This document shows positions 1 to 9,122 of a DNA stretch of 64,000 nucleotides, in pieces (positions within the stretch are counted from its first letter, which is position 1; each line of letters opens with the position of its first letter). The translations under genes and the position numbers were made by a program. Under the pieces are notes generated by a model. The model ran no database searches. It was not told the origin of the DNA and worked only from the letters and a program-made list of their open reading frames with translations. Source of the stretch: Yaniella flava (lineage in GTDB: Bacteria; Actinomycetota; Actinomycetes; Actinomycetales; Micrococcaceae); contig NZ_BAAAMN010000008.1 in the NCBI RefSeq assembly GCF_039529295.1, positions 56,078 to 120,077 on the forward strand. Direction: 5' to 3'.

Positions 1-1765
1 CGTACTGCTTGCCGGTGGACTGTTCGAACTGATTGCCTTGCGTATTCAGCGGCGCATTGATGAAGCCGTTCTTATCGCGACCGTCGATATGTTCACGGGC
101 GAAGTTGAACACGTTCTTCCAGTTTTGCCCTCGTTGAGAGAACAGGTCATATGCTTCCTCGTCGCCGAGACGTTGGGCCAGCTGCGCGATCGAGAAGTCG
201 TTGGTCGCGTATTCAAGCGTGCGTGAGGTCGCAGCGTTATTCCGGTCTGCCGGGACCCAGCCCAACACTCCGTAAATCGCGGCATCCGAGCGGGCGGAGT
301 CGGTAGCCGGAAGCGATTGCGATTGCACCATGGATTCCAGCGCAGCTTCACGATTGTAGTCGGTCGAGCCGAAATCATCGATGCTGGCGACGATCGTTTG
401 GAGGGAGTCGCCGCTCATTTTGGTCTGGACCCGGTTGTAGGTCGGCCAGCTGGTCCACTGCCCGGACTGTTCTACCATGGCCACGATGGACTGGTTGATG
501 TCTGATCCTCGCTCAGGGAAGAGCATCGCCAGCAGTTGGGCCTGACCGCGGTACATATCCCAACCGGAGAAGTTGACGTAAAAGTCTCGCCCATCTTCGA
601 TTTGGTGGACCTCGTCGTCAAAGCCACGATACCTACCGTCGGCATCTTGGAAAGTGTTCGGGTGCAATAGTGCGTGATACAGCGCAGTGTAGAGTTTCAC
701 CCGTTCGTCCTCGGTGCCGCCCTGAGCGTCGACGGTGCCTAGGGCTTCTTCCCAGGTACCTCGGGCTTGTGCTCGTATTTCGTCGAAGTCCACGTCCTGC
801 GTCTCCGAGGAAGCATTATTGCGGGCACCTTCCACGGAAACATAGCTCAGTCCGGTTTTGGACGTAACATCCGCACCGTCTTCGAAGGTCAGCCACATAC
901 CACTGCCGTGCGCGGATTCTGTTGAGGCAACCGTGTCACCGGTTTCCATGCCTACAGCGTCCCAGGTGCCATAAGCCTCCACCTGCTGATCGAAGGTGGC
1001 AGAGAAATACGCGGTGTAGGGGTCCCCACCATTGCACACGATATTTGCGGTCACGCTACCGCTCAGTTCACCGGTTTCCGGATCAAACGCAATATCGGCA
1101 TATGAAACGTCGTTATTCGAACCTGCCGCATCAAACATCAGCGTAGCGTTGTCGTCGAAAGCATACCGGCTCACCGATGTACGGGTGGTGCTGGTGAGCT
1201 CTACATCGACGCCGTCTTCCAGGCCCACGGAGTAATACCCGGGCTCGGCGGCTTCGTCCTCATGCTTAAAATCGAGGAAGTACTCACTGATCGACTCGGC
1301 AGGGTTGGTAGGCAGCACATCTGACTCGCCCATCTCACCGGTGTACGGCATGACCGGAAAATCGAATCCGCCATAGTTGGAGCGGCAACCTGTTCCGGAC
1401 AAGCGCGTCATTCCGAAACCACGTAGCTGATCAGCGGAATACTCGTAACCGCCGAACTGCTCACCATCTTCGGTTTTATACGTAGTCGGACTGGATTGCA
1501 CCATCCCGAAGGGAACCGTGGCGCCCGGGTAAGTATTACCGTAATGATCGTTACCACGACCACCGTTGTCGTGGTCAAATCCGGTGCCAATGAACTGATC
1601 CACCGCATCGAATGCAGTAATGTCTGATGACGGTTCCGCGTGGCTGACAGGGGCCGACACTAGCCCGGCTGCAGCAACGGCCGCCACGATGGTCGCGGCC
1701 ATACCAGTACGGAATCTTCGAGGAATCCGTAAGGTGACAGGCCGCCCTTCAAAATCTGTGGGCAT
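1..1765 (-). CDS. Secreted GH92 family alpha-mannosidase, N-terminal part (runs off window)
   Basis: Reading from ATG at 1765 to the left edge gives about 588 residues with no stop, so the gene is partial. An AAGGA ribosome site lies just before the ATG. A signal peptide with an Arg-rich start and Ala-rich core occupies roughly residues 14-43. The stretch GYEYSADQLRGFGMTRLSG near residue 85 matches the conserved N-terminal GH92 motif, and later Trp/Gly-rich blocks such as NFSGWDMYRGQAQL fit the (alpha/alpha)6 catalytic domain. GH92 enzymes are calcium-dependent inverting exo-alpha-mannosidases, often alpha-1,2; they usually exceed 700 residues, so the C-terminal catalytic acids lie outside the window. 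The export signal suggests it trims mannose from external glycans or yeast mannan. Linkage preference cannot be read here. Confidence 0.88.
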   Translation of the reverse strand, partial: MPTDFEGRPVTLRIPRRFRTGMAATIVAAVAAAGLVSAPVSHAEPSSDITAFDAVDQFIGTGFDHDNGGRGNDHYGNTYPGATVPFGMVQSSPTTYKTEDGEQFGGYEYSADQLRGFGMTRLSGTGCRSNYGGFDFPVMPYTGEMGESDVLPTNPAESISEYFLDFKHEDEAAEPGYYSVGLEDGVDVELTSTTRTSVSRYAFDDNATLMFDAAGSNNDVSYADIAFDPETGELSGSVTANIVCNGGDPYTAYFSATFDQQVEAYGTWDAVGMETGDTVASTESAHGSGMWLTFEDGADVTSKTGLSYVSVEGARNNASSETQDVDFDEIRAQARGTWEEALGTVDAQGGTEDERVKLYTALYHALLHPNTFQDADGRYRGFDDEVHQIEDGRDFYVNFSGWDMYRGQAQLLAMLFPERGSDINQSIVAMVEQSGQWTSWPTYNRVQTKMSGDSLQTIVASIDDFGSTDYNREAALESMVQSQSLPATDSARSDAAIYGVLGWVPADRNNAATSRTLEYATNDFSIAQLAQRLGDEEAYDLFSQRGQNWKNVFNFAREHIDGRDKNGFINAPLNTQGNQFEQSTGKQY

Positions 1766-2058
1766 GAATGAGTTCCTTTCCAAGGGAGAGCGTGCAAGTG
1801 AGTCGGCGGTGCTATCACACCGCCACATTGCTGAGCGTAACCAGGCCACTTGTCTAGCGCATGAACAATAAGTACACGAAGGTAAAATTGAAACGTTCGT
1901 AGGAGAAAACACGCTGCATACCGAGGCGCTTCCTGCGTGAGAATCGCACCGCCGTCCACCACAGCAGCCGTGTTATTTCTGTTACTCACGCCTCAGACAG
2001 CCGGCACTCCACTATATTAAGTACAGCACCACTTCACTTATTCACACCAGGAGCCGCT

Positions 2059-2853
2059 ATGACGACACCACCAGCGACCACCACCCTGACGCAATTGGCC
2101 GCCGGGCTTGCCGATCAGGCAGTCAACATCGTTGACCTAACCAATACGTTGTCAGCGTCGACGCCGACCCTGCGCCTGCCCGAACCGTTTTCGAATCTGG
2201 ATGATTTCAGCCTGCAAAACGTTGCACGGTTCGACGAGGCCGGTCCGATGTGGGCACATAATAACTTCTCCCAGGGTGAGCACGTCGGCACGCACATCGA
2301 TGCACCCATCCACTGGATTTCCGGCCGAGATGGCAAAGATGTGGCCCAGATCGAACCGGAGCGTTTGGTTGGGCCCGCCGTCGGGCTAGATTTCAGTACC
2401 GAGTCAGCCCAGGATCCCGATTTTCTGATCGAGGTCGAACACATCCAAGCTTGGGTTGCCGAACACGGTCCCCTACCCGAAAACGGCTGGCTGCTGTTTC
2501 GGACGGGGTGGGATCAATACGCCCACGATCAAGCAGCATTTTTGAACGCCGATGCAACGGGTTCCCACACGCCAGGGTTCTCGGCCGAGTGCTCGCGCTG
2601 GTTGGCCGAGGAAACGACGATCTCGGGAATCGGCGTGGAAACTGTGGGCATTGACCAGGGCAACGCCGCCGAACTCGATCCACCCTTTCCCATGCACTAT
2701 CACCTGCTGGGTAACGATAAATACGGCATCACCTCGCTGCAGAACCTGGCGAAACTGCCAACGCGCGGGGCGGTCATTATCGTGTCGCCGTTGCCGATTG
2801 TTGGCGGGACCGCCTCACCGTGCCGCGTGTTCGCACTGGTGGAGGGGGCATGA
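2059..2853 (+). CDS. Cyclase family protein (isatin hydrolase/kynurenine formamidase-like)
   Basis: 264 residues, close to the normal length of the cyclase superfamily (PF04199). The metal-binding motif HVGTHIDAPIHW is intact near residue 75; in this family its His and Asp residues bind Mn or Zn. GVETVGIDQG and the C-terminal PLPIVGGTASPCRVFA block are also typical. Members hydrolyse cyclic or N-acyl amides, for example isatin to isatinate or N-formylkynurenine to kynurenine. The start is chosen by the GGAG-like site before ATG 2059. The stop overlaps the next start by 4 bases (ATGA), so the two are translationally coupled and probably act on the same compound. The substrate is not determined by sequence. 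Confidence 0.85.
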   Translation: MTTPPATTTLTQLAAGLADQAVNIVDLTNTLSASTPTLRLPEPFSNLDDFSLQNVARFDEAGPMWAHNNFSQGEHVGTHIDAPIHWISGRDGKDVAQIEPERLVGPAVGLDFSTESAQDPDFLIEVEHIQAWVAEHGPLPENGWLLFRTGWDQYAHDQAAFLNADATGSHTPGFSAECSRWLAEETTISGIGVETVGIDQGNAAELDPPFPMHYHLLGNDKYGITSLQNLAKLPTRGAVIIVSPLPIVGGTASPCRVFALVEGA

Positions 2854-4490
2854 CCACCGTTGCCCAACAAATCGGTGCCCTACTGGGACAGCTTGGCGTT
2901 GGCCACAGCTTCGGTGTGGTGGGTTCCGGCAATTTTCATTTGACCAACGCCCTGCGTGATGCCGGTGTGCCCTTCACTGCCACCCGACACGAAGGTGGGG
3001 CCGCCACGATGGCCGACGCATATGCTCGCATGTCGGGCAAGGTTGCCGCCGTCTCGCTCCACCAGGGATGCGGGCTGACCAATGCGGCAACCGGGATCGG
3101 TGAGGCGGCCAAATCCGATAGTCCGGTGCTCGTGCTCGCCGCAGAAGCCTCCCGCGGGGCGGTGCACTCGAACTTCGCGATGGACCAAGACGGGTTCGCC
3201 ACGAGTTTGGGCGCCAAGGCACATCGCGTGCACACCCCCGAAACTGCCGTGGCCGATACCCTGCGCGCCTACCGCACGGTCCTGCGGGAGCGTTCCACCG
3301 TCGTGCTCAATCTCCCTTTGGACGTGCAAGATGCCCCAGCCGTGGGCAGCATCGCGGAACTGGCCGTCGAAGCCGCCCCCGCACAACGCCCAGACCAGCG
3401 CTCACTGGCCCAGCTGGTCGAGTTGCTGCAAGCCGCCGAACGCCCCGTGTTCCTGGCGGGTCGCGGAGGGCGCAACGCAAAGTCCGAGATCACCGCACTG
3501 GCGCAACAGTCCGGAGCGTTACTGGCCACCAGCGCCGTGGCCAAGGGCCTATTCAACGACGACGCGTTCAACCTCGGCATCTCGGGTGGCTTTTCGTCGC
3601 CGCTCACGGCCGAGCTCATCACTCACGCCGATCTCATCGTGGCGTTCGGCAGCGCGTTGAATATGTGGACGATGCGGGGCGGCAAACTCATCGGTGCAAA
3701 CACCAAGGTCGTCCAGGTTGATACCGATGATGCCGCTATCGGCGCGCACCGTCCCGTGACTCTGGGCGTGGTGGCAGATGCTGCCGCGACAGCAACCGAT
3801 GTTATGGCGCGGTTGAGCAAGGATCAACCGCGGCGGTACCGCACCGACAACATTCGAGAGCGTATTGCCACCGGCGCCCGCTGGGACCAAACCGAGACCC
3901 CAGATATCGGGGTTGCCGGTCAACTTGTGGACCCGCGCGAGGTCACGAAGCGACTCAACGAGCTCCTGCCGGACGAGCGCGTCGTCGCCATCGATTCGGG
4001 GAATTTTATGGGCTACCCGTCCCAGTATTTGGATGTCCCCGACGAATTTGGCTTCTGTTTCACCCAGGCCTTCCAATCCATCGGGCTGGGGCTCTACACC
4101 ACCCTGGGTTCGGCTTTTGCTCAACCCGACCGGTTGCCCGTGCTCGGAACCGGCGATGGAGGATTTTTGATGGCCATCCACGAATTAGAAACCGCGGTAC
4201 GCCACCGCATCCCTTTGGTCGTCCTGGTGTACAACGATGCGGCCTACAGTGCAGAGATTCATCACTTCGGCGATGACCACGATTTGGACACCGTCGTCTT
4301 CCCGGACACTGACATCGCCTCCATCGCACGTGGTTTTGGCGCCGAGGCCATCACCGTCAAAGACGTCGCGGACCTGAACTACGTCACCCAATGGCTGGAC
4401 TCCTCACCCACCGCTCCCCTGGTCATCGACGCGAAGATCGCCAACGATGGCGGCTCGTGGTGGTTGGCCGAAGCCTTCCAGGGCCACTAA
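2850..4490 (+). CDS. Thiamine diphosphate-binding enzyme, acetolactate synthase/benzoylformate decarboxylase-like
   Basis: 547 residues with the three-domain layout of the ThDP-dependent 2-oxoacid enzymes: an N-terminal PYR domain with RHEGGAATMADAYAR (catalytic-Glu region RHE), a central domain, and a C-terminal PP domain with GTGDGGFLMAIHELETAVRH followed by the VVLVYNDAAY segment, fitting the GDG-(x)n-N cofactor motif. I chose ATG 2850 because GGAGGGGG lies just upstream and it overlaps the cyclase stop by 4 bases. Known relatives decarboxylate or carboligate 2-oxoacids. Pairing with a ring-opening cyclase suggests decarboxylation of an aryl 2-oxoacid such as isatinate; this is inference. 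No small regulatory subunit of acetolactate synthase is adjacent, so a biosynthetic IlvB role is unlikely. Confidence 0.85.
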   Translation: MTTVAQQIGALLGQLGVGHSFGVVGSGNFHLTNALRDAGVPFTATRHEGGAATMADAYARMSGKVAAVSLHQGCGLTNAATGIGEAAKSDSPVLVLAAEASRGAVHSNFAMDQDGFATSLGAKAHRVHTPETAVADTLRAYRTVLRERSTVVLNLPLDVQDAPAVGSIAELAVEAAPAQRPDQRSLAQLVELLQAAERPVFLAGRGGRNAKSEITALAQQSGALLATSAVAKGLFNDDAFNLGISGGFSSPLTAELITHADLIVAFGSALNMWTMRGGKLIGANTKVVQVDTDDAAIGAHRPVTLGVVADAAATATDVMARLSKDQPRRYRTDNIRERIATGARWDQTETPDIGVAGQLVDPREVTKRLNELLPDERVVAIDSGNFMGYPSQYLDVPDEFGFCFTQAFQSIGLGLYTTLGSAFAQPDRLPVLGTGDGGFLMAIHELETAVRHRIPLVVLVYNDAAYSAEIHHFGDDHDLDTVVFPDTDIASIARGFGAEAITVKDVADLNYVTQWLDSSPTAPLVIDAKIANDGGSWWLAEAFQGH

Positions 4491-4587
4491 CCGCACGGGC
4501 CGTTTTGTGTTCACCCGTGACTCATCCCCTATCCGCGGCCGCTTGAGGTGACTATTGTGTGAGGCAACCAAACTTTAAGGAGCGGTT

Positions 4588-6039
4588 ATGAGCCTCCCAC
4601 ATCTCACCTCACAGTATGCCGATGCGTTCCCTGAGCTCGTCCGGCACGCCACACCTGCTCCGACACCCGACCCTCAGCTGGTGCTACTCAACCACGAACT
4701 CGCCATCGAGATCGGCCTCGATCCCGCATGGCTCACCACGGGCGAGGGCATCGACTTTCTGTTGGGCCACACGCTGCCCGATTCCACCGAGCCCTTCGCC
4801 CAGGCGTATGCCGGCCACCAATTCGGTGGCTACGTTCCGTTACTCGGCGATGGTCGTGCCGTGCTCACCGGGGAACTGACCGTCGATGACCAGCTGATCG
4901 ACATCCATCTGAAGGGCAGCGGTCCCACACCTTTTTCTCGTCCTGGCTCTGACGGGTACGCGGCACTGGGCCCTATGCTGCGCGAGTATCTGATCTCCGA
5001 GGCCGTGTATGCGCTGGGCATTTCAACCTCCCGCGCGCTGGCCGTGATCACCACCGGCAACACCATCTTGCGGGAGGCCGAACAGCCCGCTGCGGTCCTC
5101 GTCCGTACGGGCCCGTCCCACATTCGCGTCGGGACGTTTGAATATGTCCGCGCCAAAAAGGACTTGGAGTTGCTCCAACGGGTGACGAATTACAGTCTGA
5201 CGCGTCATTATCCGCATGTTGAGGCCGAGAACCCTGCACTCGCCCTGTTAGAGCACGTGGTGGCCCGTCAGGCGCAGCTGTTGGCATCGTGGATGCACGC
5301 GGGCCTGATCCACGGGGTGATGAACACCGATAATATGACGATCGCGGGGCATTCGATTGACTTCGGTCCGGTGGCCTTTCTCGATGCTTTCGATCCCAAT
5401 GCGGTGTTTTCGTCGATCGATTTCGCGGGACGGTATGCCTACGGGAATCAGCCGGTCATCGCCGAATGGAATCTTTCTCGCTTCGCCGAGGCACTGTTAC
5501 CCGTCATCATGCAGCCGGGTGATGAACAACTCTTGACTCAAGATGAGGCGGTCACTGCCGCAACGGAAACCGTGGTGTGCTTTCGCTCGATCTACTCCCA
5601 GGCATGGGCTACAGGCTTTGTGCGCCGTCTGGGTATTTCCGATGTCGAGGATGGCGCCAGTCTGGGCACCGAAGTATTAGAACAGCTGCGGGCTACGGAC
5701 ACGGATTTCACGTCGTTCTTTGCAGGACTTGCACGGATCGCGGAGTCGGGTGAGATTCCCGCCGAAATCTCGTTAGAGTTATCAGCTTGGTATCGGCGTT
5801 GGTTAGATATGCGTCCTGATGTAGAGGCGGTCGCGAAGCATAACCCGGTCTATATTCCGCGCAATCATCTCGTGGAGGATGCGATCGAGGATGCTGTGAC
5901 CGATCGGAACTACGAAACGTTCAATACCTTGGCGGCTGCCGTGACGGATCCCTACACGCGCAGGGCGGCCCTTGAGCGGTTTGAACAGCCAGCTTCGATG
6001 GCGTTTGCGTTGAATTACCAGACGTTCTGTGGCACCTAG
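4588..6039 (+). CDS. selO: Protein adenylyltransferase SelO (YdiU family)
   Basis: 483 residues with clear SelO/YdiU signatures: AYAGHQFGGYVPLLGDGRA near residue 73, LKGSGPTPFSRPGSDGYAAL around 110, and the pseudokinase active-site segment HGVMNTDNM near 246. SelO binds ATP in a flipped orientation and transfers AMP to Ser/Thr/Tyr of target proteins, linked to redox stress. The last residues are TFCGT: a C-terminal Cys sits where eukaryotic SelO has selenocysteine. AAGGAG lies 7 bases before ATG 4588. It follows the ThDP gene after about 100 bases and ends at a hairpin shared with the convergent nitrogen operon, so it is likely monocistronic. Confidence 0.93.
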   Translation: MSLPHLTSQYADAFPELVRHATPAPTPDPQLVLLNHELAIEIGLDPAWLTTGEGIDFLLGHTLPDSTEPFAQAYAGHQFGGYVPLLGDGRAVLTGELTVDDQLIDIHLKGSGPTPFSRPGSDGYAALGPMLREYLISEAVYALGISTSRALAVITTGNTILREAEQPAAVLVRTGPSHIRVGTFEYVRAKKDLELLQRVTNYSLTRHYPHVEAENPALALLEHVVARQAQLLASWMHAGLIHGVMNTDNMTIAGHSIDFGPVAFLDAFDPNAVFSSIDFAGRYAYGNQPVIAEWNLSRFAEALLPVIMQPGDEQLLTQDEAVTAATETVVCFRSIYSQAWATGFVRRLGISDVEDGASLGTEVLEQLRATDTDFTSFFAGLARIAESGEIPAEISLELSAWYRRWLDMRPDVEAVAKHNPVYIPRNHLVEDAIEDAVTDRNYETFNTLAAAVTDPYTRRAALERFEQPASMAFALNYQTFCGT

Positions 6040-6067
6040 CCGAAACCAAAACGTCTTCAAATGCAGT

Positions 6068-6101
6068 GATGCCGCCCGAGGTGATTCCCTCGGACGGCAT
6101 C
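6068..6101. terminator. Bidirectional hairpin terminator between selO and glxD/mgsC
   Basis: A 14-base stem (GATGCCGCCCGAGG with its complement, one mismatch) encloses a 6-base loop. It lies between two convergent genes, 28 bases after the selO stop and 45 bases from the end of the minus-strand operon. Position and GC-rich stem fit an intrinsic terminator used from both sides; there is no strong T-tract. Confidence 0.7.
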
Positions 6102-6146
6102 AGCGTTGCTATCTCTCGGCGCTGTCTCTCTGCACTATGTCAGGAG

Positions 6147-7475
6147 TTACAGCCCACCGTCTTGTCCCGGGACCCAGTTGGTTCCGGCCAGTGGCAGACC
6201 GGTCATCGCAGACGACTCAATGGTGAGTGCGACGAGGTCTTCTGGCTCGAGGTGCGTCACGTGTGATTTCCCGCAGGCACGCGCGATGGTCTGGGCTTCC
6301 AGAGTCAGCACCTGCAGGTAGTTCGCGAGGCGTTTACCTGCTGCTACCGGATCCAGGCGCTTGGAGAGTTCGGGGTCCTGCGTGGTAATTCCGGCAGGGT
6401 CGCGACCTTCGTGGAAGTCGTCGTAGTAGCCGGCAGCCGAACCGATTTGCTCGTACTCCTCGGCCCAGCGTGGGTCATTGTCACCCAGCGCGATGAGGGC
6501 CGCAGTGCCGATGGCGACGGTATCTGCGCCCAGTGCCAGAGCCTTGGCGACGTCCGCGCCGGTGCGAATACCACCGGAGATGATGAGCTTCACTTTGCGG
6601 TGGACGCCCATTTCCTTGAGTGCTTCGACGGCTGGTCGGATGGCAGCAAGGGTCGGAATGCCAACGTGTTCGATGAACACTTCCTGGGTCGCAGCGGTAC
6701 CGCCCTGCATGCCGTCAACCACGACGACGTCAGCGCCGGCGGCAACGGCCAGCTTCGTGTCGTAGTAGGGACGTGAGGCAGCCACTTTGACGTGGATTGG
6801 GACTTTCCAGTCGGTGATTTCGCGAAGTTCTTCGATCTTCAGTGTCAGGTCGTCTGGTCCGGTCCAGTCTGGGTGACGGCATGCGCTGCGCTGGTCGATG
6901 CCCTGTGGCAGGGTGCGCATCTCGGCAACACGCTCGGAAATCTTTTGGCCCAGCAGCATACCGCTTCCGCCTGGTTTTGCACCCTGGCTGACAACAACCT
7001 CGATCGCGTCTGCTTGGCGCAGGTGATCTGGGTTCATGCCGTAGCGCGATGGCAGCAGCTGGTAGACCAGCTTGGAGGAATGATGACGCTCTTCGTCGGT
7101 CATACCGCCGTCACCGGTGGTTGTTGAGGTTCCCATGGCGGATGCGCCGCGGCCCAGGGCTTCCTTTGCCTGGGCAGACAGCGCGCCGAAGCTCATACCG
7201 GCAATCGTAATCGGAATGTCGAGTTCCATGGGTTGTGATGCAGTGTCAGCACCCATGGTGACGTCGGTATCACAGCGTTCGCGATAGCCTTCCATGGGGT
7301 AACGCGAGATGGCAGACCCCAGGAACAGCAAGTCGTCAAAGTGTGGCACGTCGCGCTTGGCGCCCCAACCGCGGATGTCGTACACGCCCGTGTCGGCAGC
7401 ATGCTGGATGGCAGCGATGGACGCTTTGTTAAAAATGGCGGACTCGCGGAGTCCACGATCTTCAGGACTTCTCAT
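6147..7475 (-). CDS. FMN-binding glutamate synthase domain protein (GlxD/MgsC-like)
   Basis: 442 residues resembling the FMN-binding central domain of the glutamate synthase large subunit as a free-standing protein. Seen: GAKPGGSGMLLGQKIS (substrate and FMN region), VVVDGMQGGTAATQEVF, and the barrel segment LIISGGIRTGADVAKALALG that binds the FMN phosphate. It begins directly after the stop of the GlxC/MgsB gene with no gap, so the two are coupled. In Rhizobium-type glxBCD and in methylotroph mgsABC this subunit uses 2-oxoglutarate or glutamate as acceptor. Here it is the last gene of the operon. No separate electron-donating small subunit is adjacent. Whether it makes glutamate or N-methylglutamate cannot be decided from sequence. 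Confidence 0.88.
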   Translation of the reverse strand: MRSPEDRGLRESAIFNKASIAAIQHAADTGVYDIRGWGAKRDVPHFDDLLFLGSAISRYPMEGYRERCDTDVTMGADTASQPMELDIPITIAGMSFGALSAQAKEALGRGASAMGTSTTTGDGGMTDEERHHSSKLVYQLLPSRYGMNPDHLRQADAIEVVVSQGAKPGGSGMLLGQKISERVAEMRTLPQGIDQRSACRHPDWTGPDDLTLKIEELREITDWKVPIHVKVAASRPYYDTKLAVAAGADVVVVDGMQGGTAATQEVFIEHVGIPTLAAIRPAVEALKEMGVHRKVKLIISGGIRTGADVAKALALGADTVAIGTAALIALGDNDPRWAEEYEQIGSAAGYYDDFHEGRDPAGITTQDPELSKRLDPVAAGKRLANYLQVLTLEAQTIARACGKSHVTHLEPEDLVALTIESSAMTGLPLAGTNWVPGQDGGL

Positions 7476-8174
7476 TTACTCTCCAGAATTGAAGTGGTAC
7501 AGGGTACGCGCAGAGCCGTAGCGGGTAAAGGAGTCGACGTAGTCAGCATCGTTGGCTTCGTCTTCCATGCCCGCATCTTTCAACAGCTGTACCAGCTCTT
7601 GCCGGTGTTCGTCGCGCATTTCTTTGGCGATGCAGTCGGCGCCGAGGGATGCGACGCTACCGCGTACGTACAGGCGAGCTTCAAAAATCGAGTCGCCCAG
7701 TGCTTCACCGGCATCGCCACACACGACCATACGGCCGGCCTGGGCCATGAATGCGCTGAGACCGCCGATATTGCCTTTGACGACAATGTCGCCACCTTTG
7801 AGCGAGATGCCACAACGCGTTGACGCGTTGCCGTCAACCACGAGCAGTCCGCCGTGGGCGGTAGCTGCTGCTGATTGGGAGGCGTGACCGTTGATATGGA
7901 CCTTGCCCGACATCATGTTTTCGGCAACGCCGGGACCTGCCATACCGGTGACGGTGATGTTGCCGTTTTGGTGCATGCCCGCGCAGTAGTACCCTACATC
8001 TCCGTCGATCACGACGTCGATATCGTCTTTGACGCCTACGGCTACCGAGTGCACACCCCGTGGGTTGGTGACTTTGTAGCTCTTCGCGGTTGGTGCGTGC
8101 AGTGCTGCGTTGAGGTCTCGAACAGATTTTTCGTTCAGGTCAACTTCTACTGTGGTGTCTGTTAGCGATTCCAT
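7476..8174 (-). CDS. Glutamate synthase alpha-domain-3-like beta-helix protein (GlxC/MgsB-like)
   Basis: 232 residues with repeated Gly-rich turns (for example VTGMAGPGVAENM, VKGNIGGLSAFMAQAG, VCGDAGEALGDSI) as in the right-handed beta-helix domain 3 of glutamate synthase large subunits. In that enzyme the domain is structural, linking the amidotransferase and FMN halves. Here it is a free subunit lying between genes for the other two pieces: it overlaps the amidotransferase gene by 13 bases and abuts the FMN subunit gene. The last residues EDEANDADYVDSFTRYGSAR are unlike the core fold. The trio most likely forms one split-GOGAT complex. Confidence 0.85.
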   Translation of the reverse strand: MESLTDTTVEVDLNEKSVRDLNAALHAPTAKSYKVTNPRGVHSVAVGVKDDIDVVIDGDVGYYCAGMHQNGNITVTGMAGPGVAENMMSGKVHINGHASQSAAATAHGGLLVVDGNASTRCGISLKGGDIVVKGNIGGLSAFMAQAGRMVVCGDAGEALGDSIFEARLYVRGSVASLGADCIAKEMRDEHRQELVQLLKDAGMEDEANDADYVDSFTRYGSARTLYHFNSGE

Positions 8175-9055
8175 GTGTAGACCTTCCCTGGCTCTGGTTC
8201 GAAAATTTCTGCATCTTCAATGCCTGGCAGATGGGCCATGGCCTGGAACTCCGAAGCCATAGCTACCCAGTTTGGGTGCTCGGCAACGATGGCAGGCTTG
8301 CACGCGAATTCGTCACGGGCAACGGCGAAGCCATCTTGGGTGGTCACAAGCAGGGTGTAGAAGCCGTCGAAGGTCTCACTGAGCGCGCGGATCGCGGTAT
8401 CTAGATCCTCGCCTTTTTCTTCCATACGGTAGGAAATGTACTGGGCAGCAACCTCAGTGTCATTCTGAGAGTTAAACTCCACGCCAGCATCCTGCAGTTC
8501 GCGGCGGATGGTCGAGTGGTTGGAGAATGATCCGTTGTGTACCAGGGACAGTCCGGTGCCTACGGAGTATGGGTGTGCGCCTTCAGCATCCACAGCGGAC
8601 TCCGTTGCAAGACGCGTATGGATGACGCCCTGCCAACCGGTGGTCTCCCCGAGACGGAATTCTTCGGCGAGATCCATCGGATGGCCAACACCTTTATAAA
8701 CGACCATGTCATCGCCGGTGCCAATTTGGCGGGCTTCGGGTGCAACTTCGCGGATGACTTTGACGAGCTCTTTGCTAGCAACCTTTGCGCGAATGTAGCT
8801 CGTCTCGGCCATTTCTTCGCCGCTGACATCAGCGTCGGGCAGTTTGGCTCGGACGCGTTCGACGATATCTTCCGGTGCGCTCAGCATGGATACGGATGAA
8901 TAGTTCTCGGGCAAACGCTCACGGTCACCGTAAAGCGCGACGCCAGCAGAGTCTGGCCCGCGTACGACGATTCCTTCGACCATCTCATGCAGGAGTGAAC
9001 CTAACTGCGGATAGAGTGACTCATCACGCAGGTGGATTCCAGCGATTCCACACAT
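8162..9055 (-). CDS. Class II glutamine amidotransferase subunit (GlxB/MgsA-like)
   Basis: 297 residues beginning MCGIAGI, the class II (Ntn) amidotransferase start in which Cys2 becomes the N-terminal nucleophile. Further family marks are RGPDSAGVALYG near residue 34, HTRLATESAVDAEGAHPY near 146 and LVHNGSFSNH near 174. It would release ammonia, or methylamine from gamma-glutamylmethylamide if the cluster is an mgs type, for channelling to the FMN subunit. AGGAGG sits 8 bases before the ATG. It is the first of the three glxBCD-like genes and follows the Rh channel gene after 67 bases on the same strand. Confidence 0.9.
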   Translation of the reverse strand: MCGIAGIHLRDESLYPQLGSLLHEMVEGIVVRGPDSAGVALYGDRERLPENYSSVSMLSAPEDIVERVRAKLPDADVSGEEMAETSYIRAKVASKELVKVIREVAPEARQIGTGDDMVVYKGVGHPMDLAEEFRLGETTGWQGVIHTRLATESAVDAEGAHPYSVGTGLSLVHNGSFSNHSTIRRELQDAGVEFNSQNDTEVAAQYISYRMEEKGEDLDTAIRALSETFDGFYTLLVTTQDGFAVARDEFACKPAIVAEHPNWVAMASEFQAMAHLPGIEDAEIFEPEPGKVYTWNR

Positions 9056-9122
9056 GGATAGACCTCCTAATGTTTTGTTCTAAGTGGTTATAAATTGTAG
9101 AGCTACTCTAAGTTCGTCTACC

